Source of the DNA: Ziziphus jujuba
Taxonomy: Eukaryota > Streptophyta > Magnoliopsida > Rosales > Rhamnaceae
Assembly: GCF_031755915.1 (NCBI RefSeq)
Contig: NC_083379.1
Coordinates: 18,213,501-18,277,500 of the forward strand
Direction of reading: 5' to 3'
DNA length: 64,000 nucleotides
Positions 25,047 through 35,440 of this stretch are shown here, piece after piece (the first letter of the stretch is position 1; every line of letters begins with the position of its first letter). The notes under the pieces are model-generated. The model was not told the DNA's origin. It saw only the letters and a program-made list of their open reading frames with translations, and made no database searches. The position numbers were made by a program, and so were the translations under genes.

Positions 25047-26528
25047 ATGAGTCGGCGGGACACACGTAGGACTCGGGAACGCTCGGCTGAGAGTTCCGGA
25101 AGTCGTTCTAGCCTTAGAAATCTGGTCTCTCAACTAACTAGAGCCTTAGGGGGTTCAAGCTCTAGTAATCGATCTGTGGATCAAGCTCGACGTTTAGGAG
25201 CCGTGGAGTTCGATGGGAGCCAAGGCCCAGCAGCAGCCTTGAAGTGGCTATCCAGCATGGAGAAAATCTTGGAAGAGGGGATGCAGTGCCCCGATGAAGA
25301 TATGGTGAGGATTTCTGGGTTCATGTTAGAGGGAGACGCCCGGAAGTGGTGGCAGATGGAGAAGACCCGCAGAAGGCATACGTGGGATCAGTTCAAGATT
25401 GCCTTCTCTACTGAGTTTTGTCCTCCTGCCTATCGTGAGGCAAGAAGGAGAGAGTTCGAGGAACTGCGACAGGGGAACATGACAGTGACCGAGTACGAGA
25501 GGAGATTCCGGGAACTATCAGAATTCTGCATGCACCTGATTCCTGACGATCACACGAAGAAGATGAGGTTCATAGATGGATTGAAAGAGAGCATCGGCTA
25601 CACCCTTTCTGGATCAGTACATCCCACCTATCAGTCCGCCAGGGATGCAGCGCTCGAACTAGAGAGACAGGAGGAGATACGCAGACCCTCAAGGCGCAGA
25701 TCTTTCGAAGGTTCGTATAGCGGAGTACCTCAACAGGGGGCAACTAAAAGAAGCCATAGTTCAGGGTCAGACAATGATGGGTTAAGCCCACGAGGCAGAT
25801 TCCAGAGGAGAGATAGTTATCGTATGCCCCAGCCAGCTCGCCATTCGATCAGTGCGGATACAAGCTCGTATCAGCAGTCACGCATTGGTTCTCCGCGGAT
25901 TTGTCCACTTTGTAGGGGGAATCATTCTGGGCAGTGTCAGATGGATGGTTTATGCTTTCGGTGTGGGCAGCCAGGCCACATAAGGAGGGATTGCCCTTAT
26001 GGTAGCGGCAGTGTGCTAGGAGCAGGTCGACGGACACAGCATACGGGAGTATTTCCAGGACAGAGTTCCCAGGGGAGTCAGCCAGTAGGAGTTTCTTCGG
26101 GATCAGTCCAGCCGTCTGCAGGATCGAGTCGAGGTAGAGGAAGGAAACCCCAGCAGACAAGTCAAGGCCGGGTGTTTGCTATGACGCAGCAGGGAGCCAG
26201 GACTACGCCCGACGATTTCACAGGTACTTTGACTATTTTTGGTAATGACACATGTGTACTTATAGACCCGGGAGCAACACATTCGTTCATCTCAAGAGAG
26301 TCTGTCGTTCGGGTCGGTATGACCCCTACTCCTTTAGAATGTCTGCTAGAAATAGCCACTCCTGTAGGAGAATCCTTGTGGCCTAGACAGTTAATCAAGG
26401 AATGTTTCTTCTGCATCGAAGATCAAGTGATGGAAGCGGATCTGATCCTGTTGGATCTATTCGGACTTGAAGTAAGTTTGGGCATGGATTGGTTGGTAAG
26501 GAACCACTTAGTCGAGGAAGCGACGTAG
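25047..26528 (+). CDS. Gag-protease of array C, unit 1 (493 aa, pol deleted)
   Basis: An intact frame starts at ATG 25047, 128 bases after the primer site. Residues 1-60 are Ser/Arg-rich. A retrotransposon gag domain follows at about 70-200 (GDARKWWQME, ITE-type FKIAFSTEFCP, LRQGNMTVTEYERRF). Two zinc knuckles lie at about 287-321 (CPLCRGNHSGQC and CFRCGQPGHIRRDC). The aspartic protease spans about 375-485, with active site LIDPGATHSFIS and then LGMDWL. The last residues (LVEEAT) belong to the far end of a chromovirus polyprotein, and a TAG replaces the usual Trp codon. Gag forms the particle and the protease matures it. RT and integrase are absent, so the element is non-autonomous. Identical copies argue that the frame has been under recent constraint. 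Confidence 0.9.
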   Translation: MSRRDTRRTRERSAESSGSRSSLRNLVSQLTRALGGSSSSNRSVDQARRLGAVEFDGSQGPAAALKWLSSMEKILEEGMQCPDEDMVRISGFMLEGDARKWWQMEKTRRRHTWDQFKIAFSTEFCPPAYREARRREFEELRQGNMTVTEYERRFRELSEFCMHLIPDDHTKKMRFIDGLKESIGYTLSGSVHPTYQSARDAALELERQEEIRRPSRRRSFEGSYSGVPQQGATKRSHSSGSDNDGLSPRGRFQRRDSYRMPQPARHSISADTSSYQQSRIGSPRICPLCRGNHSGQCQMDGLCFRCGQPGHIRRDCPYGSGSVLGAGRRTQHTGVFPGQSSQGSQPVGVSSGSVQPSAGSSRGRGRKPQQTSQGRVFAMTQQGARTTPDDFTGTLTIFGNDTCVLIDPGATHSFISRESVVRVGMTPTPLECLLEIATPVGESLWPRQLIKECFFCIEDQVMEADLILLDLFGLEVSLGMDWLVRNHLVEEAT

Positions 26529-26573
26529 GAGCCCGAAGCGCAAGTGCGTGATCAGAACCCTTATCTGTTCTAG
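26526..26573 (+). pseudogene. Relict polyprotein tail after the TAG, C unit 1
   Basis: Beyond TAG at 26526 the same frame continues EPEAQVRDQNPYLF and ends at TAG 26571. Chromovirus polyproteins typically end EATWE-x-E-x-M/V-R-x-x-YP-x-LF, so this is the genuine C-terminus cut off by a Trp-to-stop change. The next bases (AATTTCGAGGACGAAATTT) are the usual spacer before the polypurine tract. Confidence 0.8.
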
Positions 26574-26607
26574 TGACGCGCGGAAATTTCGAGGACGAAA
26601 TTTTTGT

Positions 26608-26620
26608 AAGGGGGGAAGGC
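26608..26620 (+). promoter_or_regulatory. Polypurine tract, C unit 1
   Basis: AAGGGGGGAAGGC sits immediately before the TG of LTR 2. The second unit has the same tract at 31320-31332. Confidence 0.9.
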
Positions 26621-29616
26621 TGTAACACCCCGTCCCGAATCGCACCGGAATCCATGCACGTTGACCGAGGTTGACTGTTGACCGTTGACCAAAGGGGTCA
26701 AAAGTTGACTTTTTGACTCGGTGGGAATTTCGAGTTGACCAGGATACCGTGGCGAAGTGCACGATGCCACGAGTTCGTAGACTGGTAGCACGTCGAAAAC
26801 GGAGCTACGGTTTGAAAGTTATGGACGAAACAAGTTGCGGTCCAAACTGTCCAAGGGGTGCCGGAGTTGACTTTTTGTTTATGGGGAATTGAGCTTTGAC
26901 TTGTGCATGGTTGTGAAGTGCTCGTCGATACGAGTTCACAGACTAGCAGCACGCTCAAAACGGACATCTGGTTAAAAAGTTATGGACGTTTGAAGTTTAC
27001 CGGATACCGTATTATTTTAATATTTTTTTGGGTCGGTGAACAGTGAAATGCCACATGTCAACTTCTGATTGGTCCACGTGGCATGAACAGTGTCACGCAG
27101 GGTTTTAATTTTGAAAAACTCTCGGGAAAGAGAGAGAAGAGAGAGAAAGAGAGAGAGGAGAGAGAAAGAGAGAGAGAGAGAGCCACCGCCGGCCACCGGA
27201 TTTTGCCACTGTTCCGGCCGAGTTACTGTACACGCGCCGGACAGAAAGCTTGCCCACCTCATTTCCGGCAAAACCTCCAAATTTCACGGCGAACGGCCGC
27301 CGGACGCGCCCGGATCGGACGTCCGAAGTTTGGCGGCGATTTTTCCCCTCCACCGCCGGCCACCGCGAATCGGCACTGTTCCGGCCATTTTCCGGCCACA
27401 CGCGCCTGACAGCCTTGATCCTCTCCTCAAGTCCGGCCTACCCACCAAAAATCACGGCCATCGGACCACCGACGCACCGGGATCGGAGCGTTTTCCGGCG
27501 AGGGGTCGAAAATCTTCAAACGGTGATTTCTCCGCCGTCCGACCTCCGTTTTGCTCACCGTCGGTCTCGTTGGATTGCTCTCCTCACGATCTACAAATCT
27601 GAAAAATTTCACAGCAAACGGCCACCATCGGAAAACACTGTTCCGGTGACGGTTGCCGGTGACGTGGCGGCCCGCCGGAAGTTACTGTTCCGGCGAGTAC
27701 CCGAAAATTCCGGCCAGCTCCAGTCCGCAGTGTTCGACCTCCTGAACCCAAATCCGACTTCCGTTTCCGCCAATTCGCGACGGTTTGGGAGAATTGCGGA
27801 GCCGAAACTCGAAAAGCTTTCCGGCGAGATTCCGACCCCGTCTGGTACGATCATCGGAAAGTAAGACCGAATCCGTGATCCTCATCACGAGAGCTTCGAT
27901 TCGGTATATAACTCGTAACCCTTAGATGTCGCTTGGTGTTCGCTCCCCGGGTATCCATTTGGGAATTACCCGAATAAAATATTAATATTTTTGGTTTGTG
28001 CACTGTGGTTGTTTAGGTGCACGCGCGAGTAGTGGAGTGGATCCCGAGGAGGATCTTAGTTGATTTGCGCTCTCCAGGTGAGTGACCCACCTTCAAAAAT
28101 TATTTTGGGCGATTAATTAATTTTAATTGGTATTTAATTTAGTATTTAATTATGCTCATGTGGTGTGGTTTAATTATGATTTTAATGCGGTTTAAATTAA
28201 ATTATTTGTTATGCATGAGCAAGGTATGTTTCGGTATTAATTTTACGTGGTTTCAAATGTGATTTCTCGGGCATAATTGGGTTAAATATTTTTTGAAAAT
28301 ATTTGGTTAAATTTTATAAATTATGCCCGCGGTATTTTTATGGTTGCATCTCGTATTTCGAGGAAAATTGTGGTTTGTTGATTATCGCTGTTTCGTACCG
28401 GGTTATTGGATAAAATATGTGGGATGGTGTTTTGTGAAATTTTGGTATACTTCCCACGGTGGTTTTTGGAAAAACGGTACGGTTGGTTGTTTATGTTTAT
28501 TTTTAGACGCATTCATACAGTATTGGTGTTCTGGTGTATGGTGTATGGACACGTGGTTTAGCACGCGGTTATTATGTGGTTTAGCGTGCGGTTGTTACTT
28601 CACCCGTGAGTTGCCATTGGACCGTGGGCAGGCAAGGTTATTGTTGCGCATAGCCGCCCCCCTCCTTGGCCGGGTGATGGTTTTTAGCAGTTGGTACTGT
28701 CGGGACGCCGAAGTGACCACTGCAGGTTTCTCTCTTTAACCTCCCGCCAGTCGGTGCTCGGGACGCTGGGTATCGGATGGCATCACCGGTATATGGTGTG
28801 GTGCGTCAGGTGTAATTGTCGGTGTAATTGCAAATAATGGTTTAAACCCCAAAGGTGTTCAAAATTTATTTATTATAATTTATTATATTTTTATTATATA
28901 TTTGGGGTATGTATTTATTTAATCGTTGTTGTTAAATTATTTAATCCCTTGGTTTTTGGGAGGTATGCACATTGGGTTTTGCGAAAAGGTTTTAAAAAGG
29001 GAACATTTCAAACGGAGCGATTGGTGAGAGTTTTGAGGGAAATCATTATTTTCCAAAGGTTATTATTAATTATTATTAATTGTTGGTATTTGTTCCACTC
29101 CTTAACTGTTATTCTTTTATTATTATTATTAAAAGGTGTTCAGTAGTTCGGGTTACTCACGGAGATGATTAGCATCTCACACTCTTAAATTCCGTTCCCT
29201 TAGGTGCAAGTGGTGGTAGACGTTCTTCCGGAGCGAACCAAGTTTTCCGCTGCTGTTGTGTTTCGAGAAGTTTCTTTGTACTCTTTCATTTCAATGTATT
29301 ATTTCTTTTCAGCCTTGTTGTATTTCTGTTGTTTAGCACTTCTTAAAGCTCTGTATACTATTGGAATACTTCTGTTTTATTTATGCACTGGACTGTTGTT
29401 GCTTTGAGAAGTGCTGGAATTTGTGGAATCAGTTTGTAGTTTGTGGGAGGAATAAGGGGATGTTTTTAGAAGTGTGTTTTCAGTGCAGGTAATTTGTGGT
29501 AAGTAAATCCCTTAGGGGAGGCTCTGTCGGATTTTCCTTTGGAGGGTCCGGTAGGGTTTCCCTGGGATCAGGGCTGTCTAGGGTTCCGGGGAAGGAATTC
29601 TGGACGGGTCCTGACA
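26621..29616 (+). repeat. Array C LTR 2 (middle)
   Basis: This 2996-bp LTR serves as 3' LTR of unit 1 and 5' LTR of unit 2. It differs from the outer LTRs at two positions that I could see: T at 27567 (C in the others) and T at 27843 (G in the others). Confidence 0.93.
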
Positions 29617-29758
29617 GTTGGTATCAGAGCATAGGTTCTTGTAATCCTAAGGGACTGTGCATTGCTGTACAGCCCATCCGTAAATTCCTTCCTTTCGTAA
29701 TCGTGCTTAAGTGTCCCTGTTTCTAAACTCTTGTTTGTTTCCTCAGTAATCTACTACG

Positions 29759-31240
29759 ATGAGTCGGCGGGACACACGTAGGACTCGGGAACGCTCGGCT
29801 GAGAGTTCCGGAAGTCGTTCTAGCCTTAGAAATCTGGTCTCTCAACTAACTAGAGCCTTAGGGGGTTCAAGCTCTAGTAATCGATCTGTGGATCAAGCTC
29901 GACGTTTAGGAGCCGTGGAGTTCGATGGGAGCCAAGGCCCAGCAGCAGCCTTGAAGTGGCTATCCAGCATGGAGAAAATCTTGGAAGAGGGGATGCAGTG
30001 CCCCGATGAAGATATGGTGAGGATTTCTGGGTTCATGTTAGAGGGAGACGCCCGGAAGTGGTGGCAGATGGAGAAGACCCGCAGAAGGCATACGTGGGAT
30101 CAGTTCAAGATTGCCTTCTCTACTGAGTTTTGTCCTCCTGCCTATCGTGAGGCAAGAAGGAGAGAGTTCGAGGAACTGCGACAGGGGAACATGACAGTGA
30201 CCGAGTACGAGAGGAGATTCCGGGAACTATCAGAATTCTGCATGCACCTGATTCCTGACGATCACACGAAGAAGATGAGGTTCATAGATGGATTGAAAGA
30301 GAGCATCGGCTACACCCTTTCTGGATCAGTACATCCCACCTATCAGTCCGCCAGGGATGCAGCGCTCGAACTAGAGAGACAGGAGGAGATACGCAGACCC
30401 TCAAGGCGCAGATCTTTCGAAGGTTCGTATAGCGGAGTACCTCAACAGGGGGCAACTAAAAGAAGCCATAGTTCAGGGTCAGACAATGATGGGTTAAGCC
30501 CACGAGGCAGATTCCAGAGGAGAGATAGTTATCGTATGCCCCAGCCAGCTCGCCATTCGATCAGTGCGGATACAAGCTCGTATCAGCAGTCACGCATTGG
30601 TTCTCCGCGGATTTGTCCACTTTGTAGGGGGAATCATTCTGGGCAGTGTCAGATGGATGGTTTATGCTTTCGGTGTGGGCAGCCAGGCCACATAAGGAGG
30701 GATTGCCCTTATGGTAGCGGCAGTGTGCTAGGAGCAGGTCGACGGACACAGCATACGGGAGTATTTCCAGGACAGAGTTCCCAGGGGAGTCAGCCAGTAG
30801 GAGTTTCTTCGGGATCAGTCCAGCCGTCTGCAGGATCGAGTCGAGGTAGAGGAAGGAAACCCCAGCAGACAAGTCAAGGCCGGGTGTTTGCTATGACGCA
30901 GCAGGGAGCCAGGACTACGCCCGACGATTTCACAGGTACTTTGACTATTTTTGGTAATGACACATGTGTACTTATAGACCCGGGAGCAACACATTCGTTC
31001 ATCTCAAGAGAGTCTGTCGTTCGGGTCGGTATGACCCCTACTCCTTTAGAATGTCTGCTAGAAATAGCCACTCCTGTAGGAGAATCCTTGTGGCCTAGAC
31101 AGTTAATCAAGGAATGTTTCTTCTGCATCGAAGATCAAGTGATGGAAGCGGATCTGATCCTGTTGGATCTATTCGGACTTGAAGTAAGTTTGGGCATGGA
31201 TTGGTTGGTAAGGAACCACTTAGTCGAGGAAGCGACGTAG
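29759..31240 (+). CDS. Gag-protease of array C, unit 2 (493 aa)
   Basis: The translated protein is identical to that of unit 1 (start 25047), with the same gag domain, two zinc knuckles, DPG protease active site and early TAG in place of the terminal Trp. It lies 4712 bases downstream. The relict tail continues to a second TAG at 31283. No RT or integrase follows; the polypurine tract and LTR 3 come next. A full-length transcript from either LTR 1 or LTR 2 could in principle express this protein. Confidence 0.9.
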   Translation: MSRRDTRRTRERSAESSGSRSSLRNLVSQLTRALGGSSSSNRSVDQARRLGAVEFDGSQGPAAALKWLSSMEKILEEGMQCPDEDMVRISGFMLEGDARKWWQMEKTRRRHTWDQFKIAFSTEFCPPAYREARRREFEELRQGNMTVTEYERRFRELSEFCMHLIPDDHTKKMRFIDGLKESIGYTLSGSVHPTYQSARDAALELERQEEIRRPSRRRSFEGSYSGVPQQGATKRSHSSGSDNDGLSPRGRFQRRDSYRMPQPARHSISADTSSYQQSRIGSPRICPLCRGNHSGQCQMDGLCFRCGQPGHIRRDCPYGSGSVLGAGRRTQHTGVFPGQSSQGSQPVGVSSGSVQPSAGSSRGRGRKPQQTSQGRVFAMTQQGARTTPDDFTGTLTIFGNDTCVLIDPGATHSFISRESVVRVGMTPTPLECLLEIATPVGESLWPRQLIKECFFCIEDQVMEADLILLDLFGLEVSLGMDWLVRNHLVEEAT

Positions 31241-31332
31241 GAGCCCGAAGCGCAAGTGCGTGATCAGAACCCTTATCTGTTCTAGTGACGCGCGGAAATT
31301 TCGAGGACGAAATTTTTGTAAGGGGGGAAGGC

Positions 31333-34328
31333 TGTAACACCCCGTCCCGAATCGCACCGGAATCCATGCACGTTGACCGAGGTTGACTGTTGACCGTTGA
31401 CCAAAGGGGTCAAAAGTTGACTTTTTGACTCGGTGGGAATTTCGAGTTGACCAGGATACCGTGGCGAAGTGCACGATGCCACGAGTTCGTAGACTGGTAG
31501 CACGTCGAAAACGGAGCTACGGTTTGAAAGTTATGGACGAAACAAGTTGCGGTCCAAACTGTCCAAGGGGTGCCGGAGTTGACTTTTTGTTTATGGGGAA
31601 TTGAGCTTTGACTTGTGCATGGTTGTGAAGTGCTCGTCGATACGAGTTCACAGACTAGCAGCACGCTCAAAACGGACATCTGGTTAAAAAGTTATGGACG
31701 TTTGAAGTTTACCGGATACCGTATTATTTTAATATTTTTTTGGGTCGGTGAACAGTGAAATGCCACATGTCAACTTCTGATTGGTCCACGTGGCATGAAC
31801 AGTGTCACGCAGGGTTTTAATTTTGAAAAACTCTCGGGAAAGAGAGAGAAGAGAGAGAAAGAGAGAGAGGAGAGAGAAAGAGAGAGAGAGAGAGCCACCG
31901 CCGGCCACCGGATTTTGCCACTGTTCCGGCCGAGTTACTGTACACGCGCCGGACAGAAAGCTTGCCCACCTCATTTCCGGCAAAACCTCCAAATTTCACG
32001 GCGAACGGCCGCCGGACGCGCCCGGATCGGACGTCCGAAGTTTGGCGGCGATTTTTCCCCTCCACCGCCGGCCACCGCGAATCGGCACTGTTCCGGCCAT
32101 TTTCCGGCCACACGCGCCTGACAGCCTTGATCCTCTCCTCAAGTCCGGCCTACCCACCAAAAATCACGGCCATCGGACCACCGACGCACCGGGATCGGAG
32201 CGTTTTCCGGCGAGGGGTCGAAAATCTTCAAACGGTGATTTCTCCGCCGTCCGACCTCCGTTTTGCTCACCGTCGGTCCCGTTGGATTGCTCTCCTCACG
32301 ATCTACAAATCTGAAAAATTTCACAGCAAACGGCCACCATCGGAAAACACTGTTCCGGTGACGGTTGCCGGTGACGTGGCGGCCCGCCGGAAGTTACTGT
32401 TCCGGCGAGTACCCGAAAATTCCGGCCAGCTCCAGTCCGCAGTGTTCGACCTCCTGAACCCAAATCCGACTTCCGTTTCCGCCAATTCGCGACGGTTTGG
32501 GAGAATTGCGGAGCCGAAACTCGAAAAGCTTTCCGGCGAGATTCCGACCCCGTCGGGTACGATCATCGGAAAGTAAGACCGAATCCGTGATCCTCATCAC
32601 GAGAGCTTCGATTCGGTATATAACTCGTAACCCTTAGATGTCGCTTGGTGTTCGCTCCCCGGGTATCCATTTGGGAATTACCCGAATAAAATATTAATAT
32701 TTTTGGTTTGTGCACTGTGGTTGTTTAGGTGCACGCGCGAGTAGTGGAGTGGATCCCGAGGAGGATCTTAGTTGATTTGCGCTCTCCAGGTGAGTGACCC
32801 ACCTTCAAAAATTATTTTGGGCGATTAATTAATTTTAATTGGTATTTAATTTAGTATTTAATTATGCTCATGTGGTGTGGTTTAATTATGATTTTAATGC
32901 GGTTTAAATTAAATTATTTGTTATGCATGAGCAAGGTATGTTTCGGTATTAATTTTACGTGGTTTCAAATGTGATTTCTCGGGCATAATTGGGTTAAATA
33001 TTTTTTGAAAATATTTGGTTAAATTTTATAAATTATGCCCGCGGTATTTTTATGGTTGCATCTCGTATTTCGAGGAAAATTGTGGTTTGTTGATTATCGC
33101 TGTTTCGTACCGGGTTATTGGATAAAATATGTGGGATGGTGTTTTGTGAAATTTTGGTATACTTCCCACGGTGGTTTTTGGAAAAACGGTACGGTTGGTT
33201 GTTTATGTTTATTTTTAGACGCATTCATACAGTATTGGTGTTCTGGTGTATGGTGTATGGACACGTGGTTTAGCACGCGGTTATTATGTGGTTTAGCGTG
33301 CGGTTGTTACTTCACCCGTGAGTTGCCATTGGACCGTGGGCAGGCAAGGTTATTGTTGCGCATAGCCGCCCCCCTCCTTGGCCGGGTGATGGTTTTTAGC
33401 AGTTGGTACTGTCGGGACGCCGAAGTGACCACTGCAGGTTTCTCTCTTTAACCTCCCGCCAGTCGGTGCTCGGGACGCTGGGTATCGGATGGCATCACCG
33501 GTATATGGTGTGGTGCGTCAGGTGTAATTGTCGGTGTAATTGCAAATAATGGTTTAAACCCCAAAGGTGTTCAAAATTTATTTATTATAATTTATTATAT
33601 TTTTATTATATATTTGGGGTATGTATTTATTTAATCGTTGTTGTTAAATTATTTAATCCCTTGGTTTTTGGGAGGTATGCACATTGGGTTTTGCGAAAAG
33701 GTTTTAAAAAGGGAACATTTCAAACGGAGCGATTGGTGAGAGTTTTGAGGGAAATCATTATTTTCCAAAGGTTATTATTAATTATTATTAATTGTTGGTA
33801 TTTGTTCCACTCCTTAACTGTTATTCTTTTATTATTATTATTAAAAGGTGTTCAGTAGTTCGGGTTACTCACGGAGATGATTAGCATCTCACACTCTTAA
33901 ATTCCGTTCCCTTAGGTGCAAGTGGTGGTAGACGTTCTTCCGGAGCGAACCAAGTTTTCCGCTGCTGTTGTGTTTCGAGAAGTTTCTTTGTACTCTTTCA
34001 TTTCAATGTATTATTTCTTTTCAGCCTTGTTGTATTTCTGTTGTTTAGCACTTCTTAAAGCTCTGTATACTATTGGAATACTTCTGTTTTATTTATGCAC
34101 TGGACTGTTGTTGCTTTGAGAAGTGCTGGAATTTGTGGAATCAGTTTGTAGTTTGTGGGAGGAATAAGGGGATGTTTTTAGAAGTGTGTTTTCAGTGCAG
34201 GTAATTTGTGGTAAGTAAATCCCTTAGGGGAGGCTCTGTCGGATTTTCCTTTGGAGGGTCCGGTAGGGTTTCCCTGGGATCAGGGCTGTCTAGGGTTCCG
34301 GGGAAGGAATTCTGGACGGGTCCTGACA
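31333..34328 (+). repeat. Array C LTR 3
   Basis: A 2996-bp LTR ending GTCCTGACA, followed by the ATATA target duplication and a TTTTC-repeat stretch (34334-34375) in element H gag. It shares the LTR 1 bases at both positions where LTR 2 differs. Confidence 0.93.
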
Positions 34329-34333
34329 ATATA

Positions 34334-35025
34334 CCTCCTTTTCTTTTCTTTTCTTTTCTTTTTTTTAAGTAATGCACTACCTACAATTACATCAAAATTT
34401 GTTTAGTTCCATAATCAAGTACACTGTAAAAGGTTTAGACCTGAACTAAAATGGGGAATCCATGGTTAGGACATCTTCTAAGTAGATTTTTAAAATGCTC
34501 CTAAGCCTCATACAACATTCCTTGGTTCCATGATAGAAATCGTTGATGTCACTTTTAAGCTTTGTTATCTTTGCCATTGAAAAAAAATTGTTTAGGAATT
34601 TCTCCTTCATCTCAACTCATGTAGTGATAGTACTCACTCGCAGGCAAAGAAATAAGTCAAGCTTTTGCCTTGTCCATTAATGTCCTAGAAATGGATCTTA
34701 CCTTAATAGCATCATCAGATATGCCATGATATTGATTCTTATCTCAAATTTCCAAGAATTAAGACATATGTTGAAGATCTTCAGAAGGTAAACTATTAGA
34801 TTGAATCCTATTTAACATATTTATAATATTATTCTTTATCTTAAAATTTTGTGCTTGGATGGAAGGCCATCTAGTACATGACAAGTCACCAATACTTTTA
34901 TATGAGGCATATTCACAAATAGGATGATCATCATCTCCTTGATTCCTCTTTTGCTTTCTTATTCTTCTTAATATTTTCTCTATTCTAGGATCTAATAGAA
35001 ATAACCAAGAGTCTTTCGTACACAT
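34334..35025 (-). pseudogene. Element H: gag N-terminal part
   Basis: Minus-strand reading from 35025 gives LDPRIEKILRRIRKQKR, then RWPSIQAQNFKIKNNIINML and SLPSEDLQHMS. After stops it continues GISDDAIKVRSISRTLMDKAKA and VEMKEKFLNNFFSMAK. This is the ordered N-terminal gag of Athila/Tat-type elements (IQANNFELKP, GLPxEDPxxHLxxFLEICD and so on). In-frame stops follow HMS and LEI, so it is dead. It is cut at 34333 by array C and resumes at 21908. Confidence 0.85.
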
Positions 35026-35424
35026 AAACTATAATATAAGCATAATAAATCTATTTCTTAGTACCTATTAGAACAATTAATTACATTCACACTATAACAC
35101 AATAACTTATAACCAGATATGCCAGCAAGAAAAATTGACCAACAAAATCTTAACACAAACCTATTTAATGACAAAAACAAATGCAAAAAAAAAATATATA
35201 TATATATATATATAAAATACATAAAAGAAACTAGATAGGTTTTGTTATGTATTTAAGAAATCAACTTTAGAAGCAAGTTATCAATTAACCAAAATTTAAA
35301 TCGCAACATGCATACCAAACCCAAACCTAAAATAAACATAATATTAATAATAATAACTAAACAATAAAAACAATGTTCAATCAATACTAATTTAACCTAA
35401 ATTAATAATAATCAATTATTCCCT

Positions 35425-35437
35425 AGCAATGGTGCCA
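35425..35437 (-). promoter_or_regulatory. Element H primer-binding site (tRNA-Asp type, mutated)
   Basis: On the minus strand this reads TGGCACCATTGCT, close to the TGGCGCCGTTGCC site used by many Athila/Tat elements. The differences are transitions. It separates about 400 bp of AT-rich leader (35026-35424) from the LTR. Confidence 0.65.
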
Positions 35438-35440
35438 AAA

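Larger units (their letters stand above)
21909..34328 (+). mobile_element. Array C: tandem gypsy element, LTR-internal-LTR-internal-LTR
   Basis: Three 2996-bp LTRs (21909, 26621 and 31333) alternate with two 1716-bp internal regions, giving an exact 4712-bp period. The whole array is flanked by one 5-bp duplication ATATA (21904-21908 and 34329-34333) and sits in element H gag. The outer LTRs start TGTAACACC and end CCTGACA. Each internal region has an iMet primer site, a gag-protease frame and a polypurine tract, but no RT, RNase H or integrase. The gag, zinc-knuckle and protease text resembles the Tekay/Del branch of chromoviruses. The copies are almost identical, so the array is very young. 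An assembly artefact that duplicated one unit must be kept in mind. Confidence 0.93.

Noticed and set aside
25849..26416. Minus-strand open frames opposite array C gag
   Set aside because: They mirror the strongly supported plus-strand gag-protease frame and have no family resemblance.
21909..34328. Array C considered as a satellite or gene cluster
   Set aside because: Only two units plus a terminal LTR, with PBS, PPT, TG...CA ends and a single 5-bp target duplication, so it is a tandem LTR retrotransposon.
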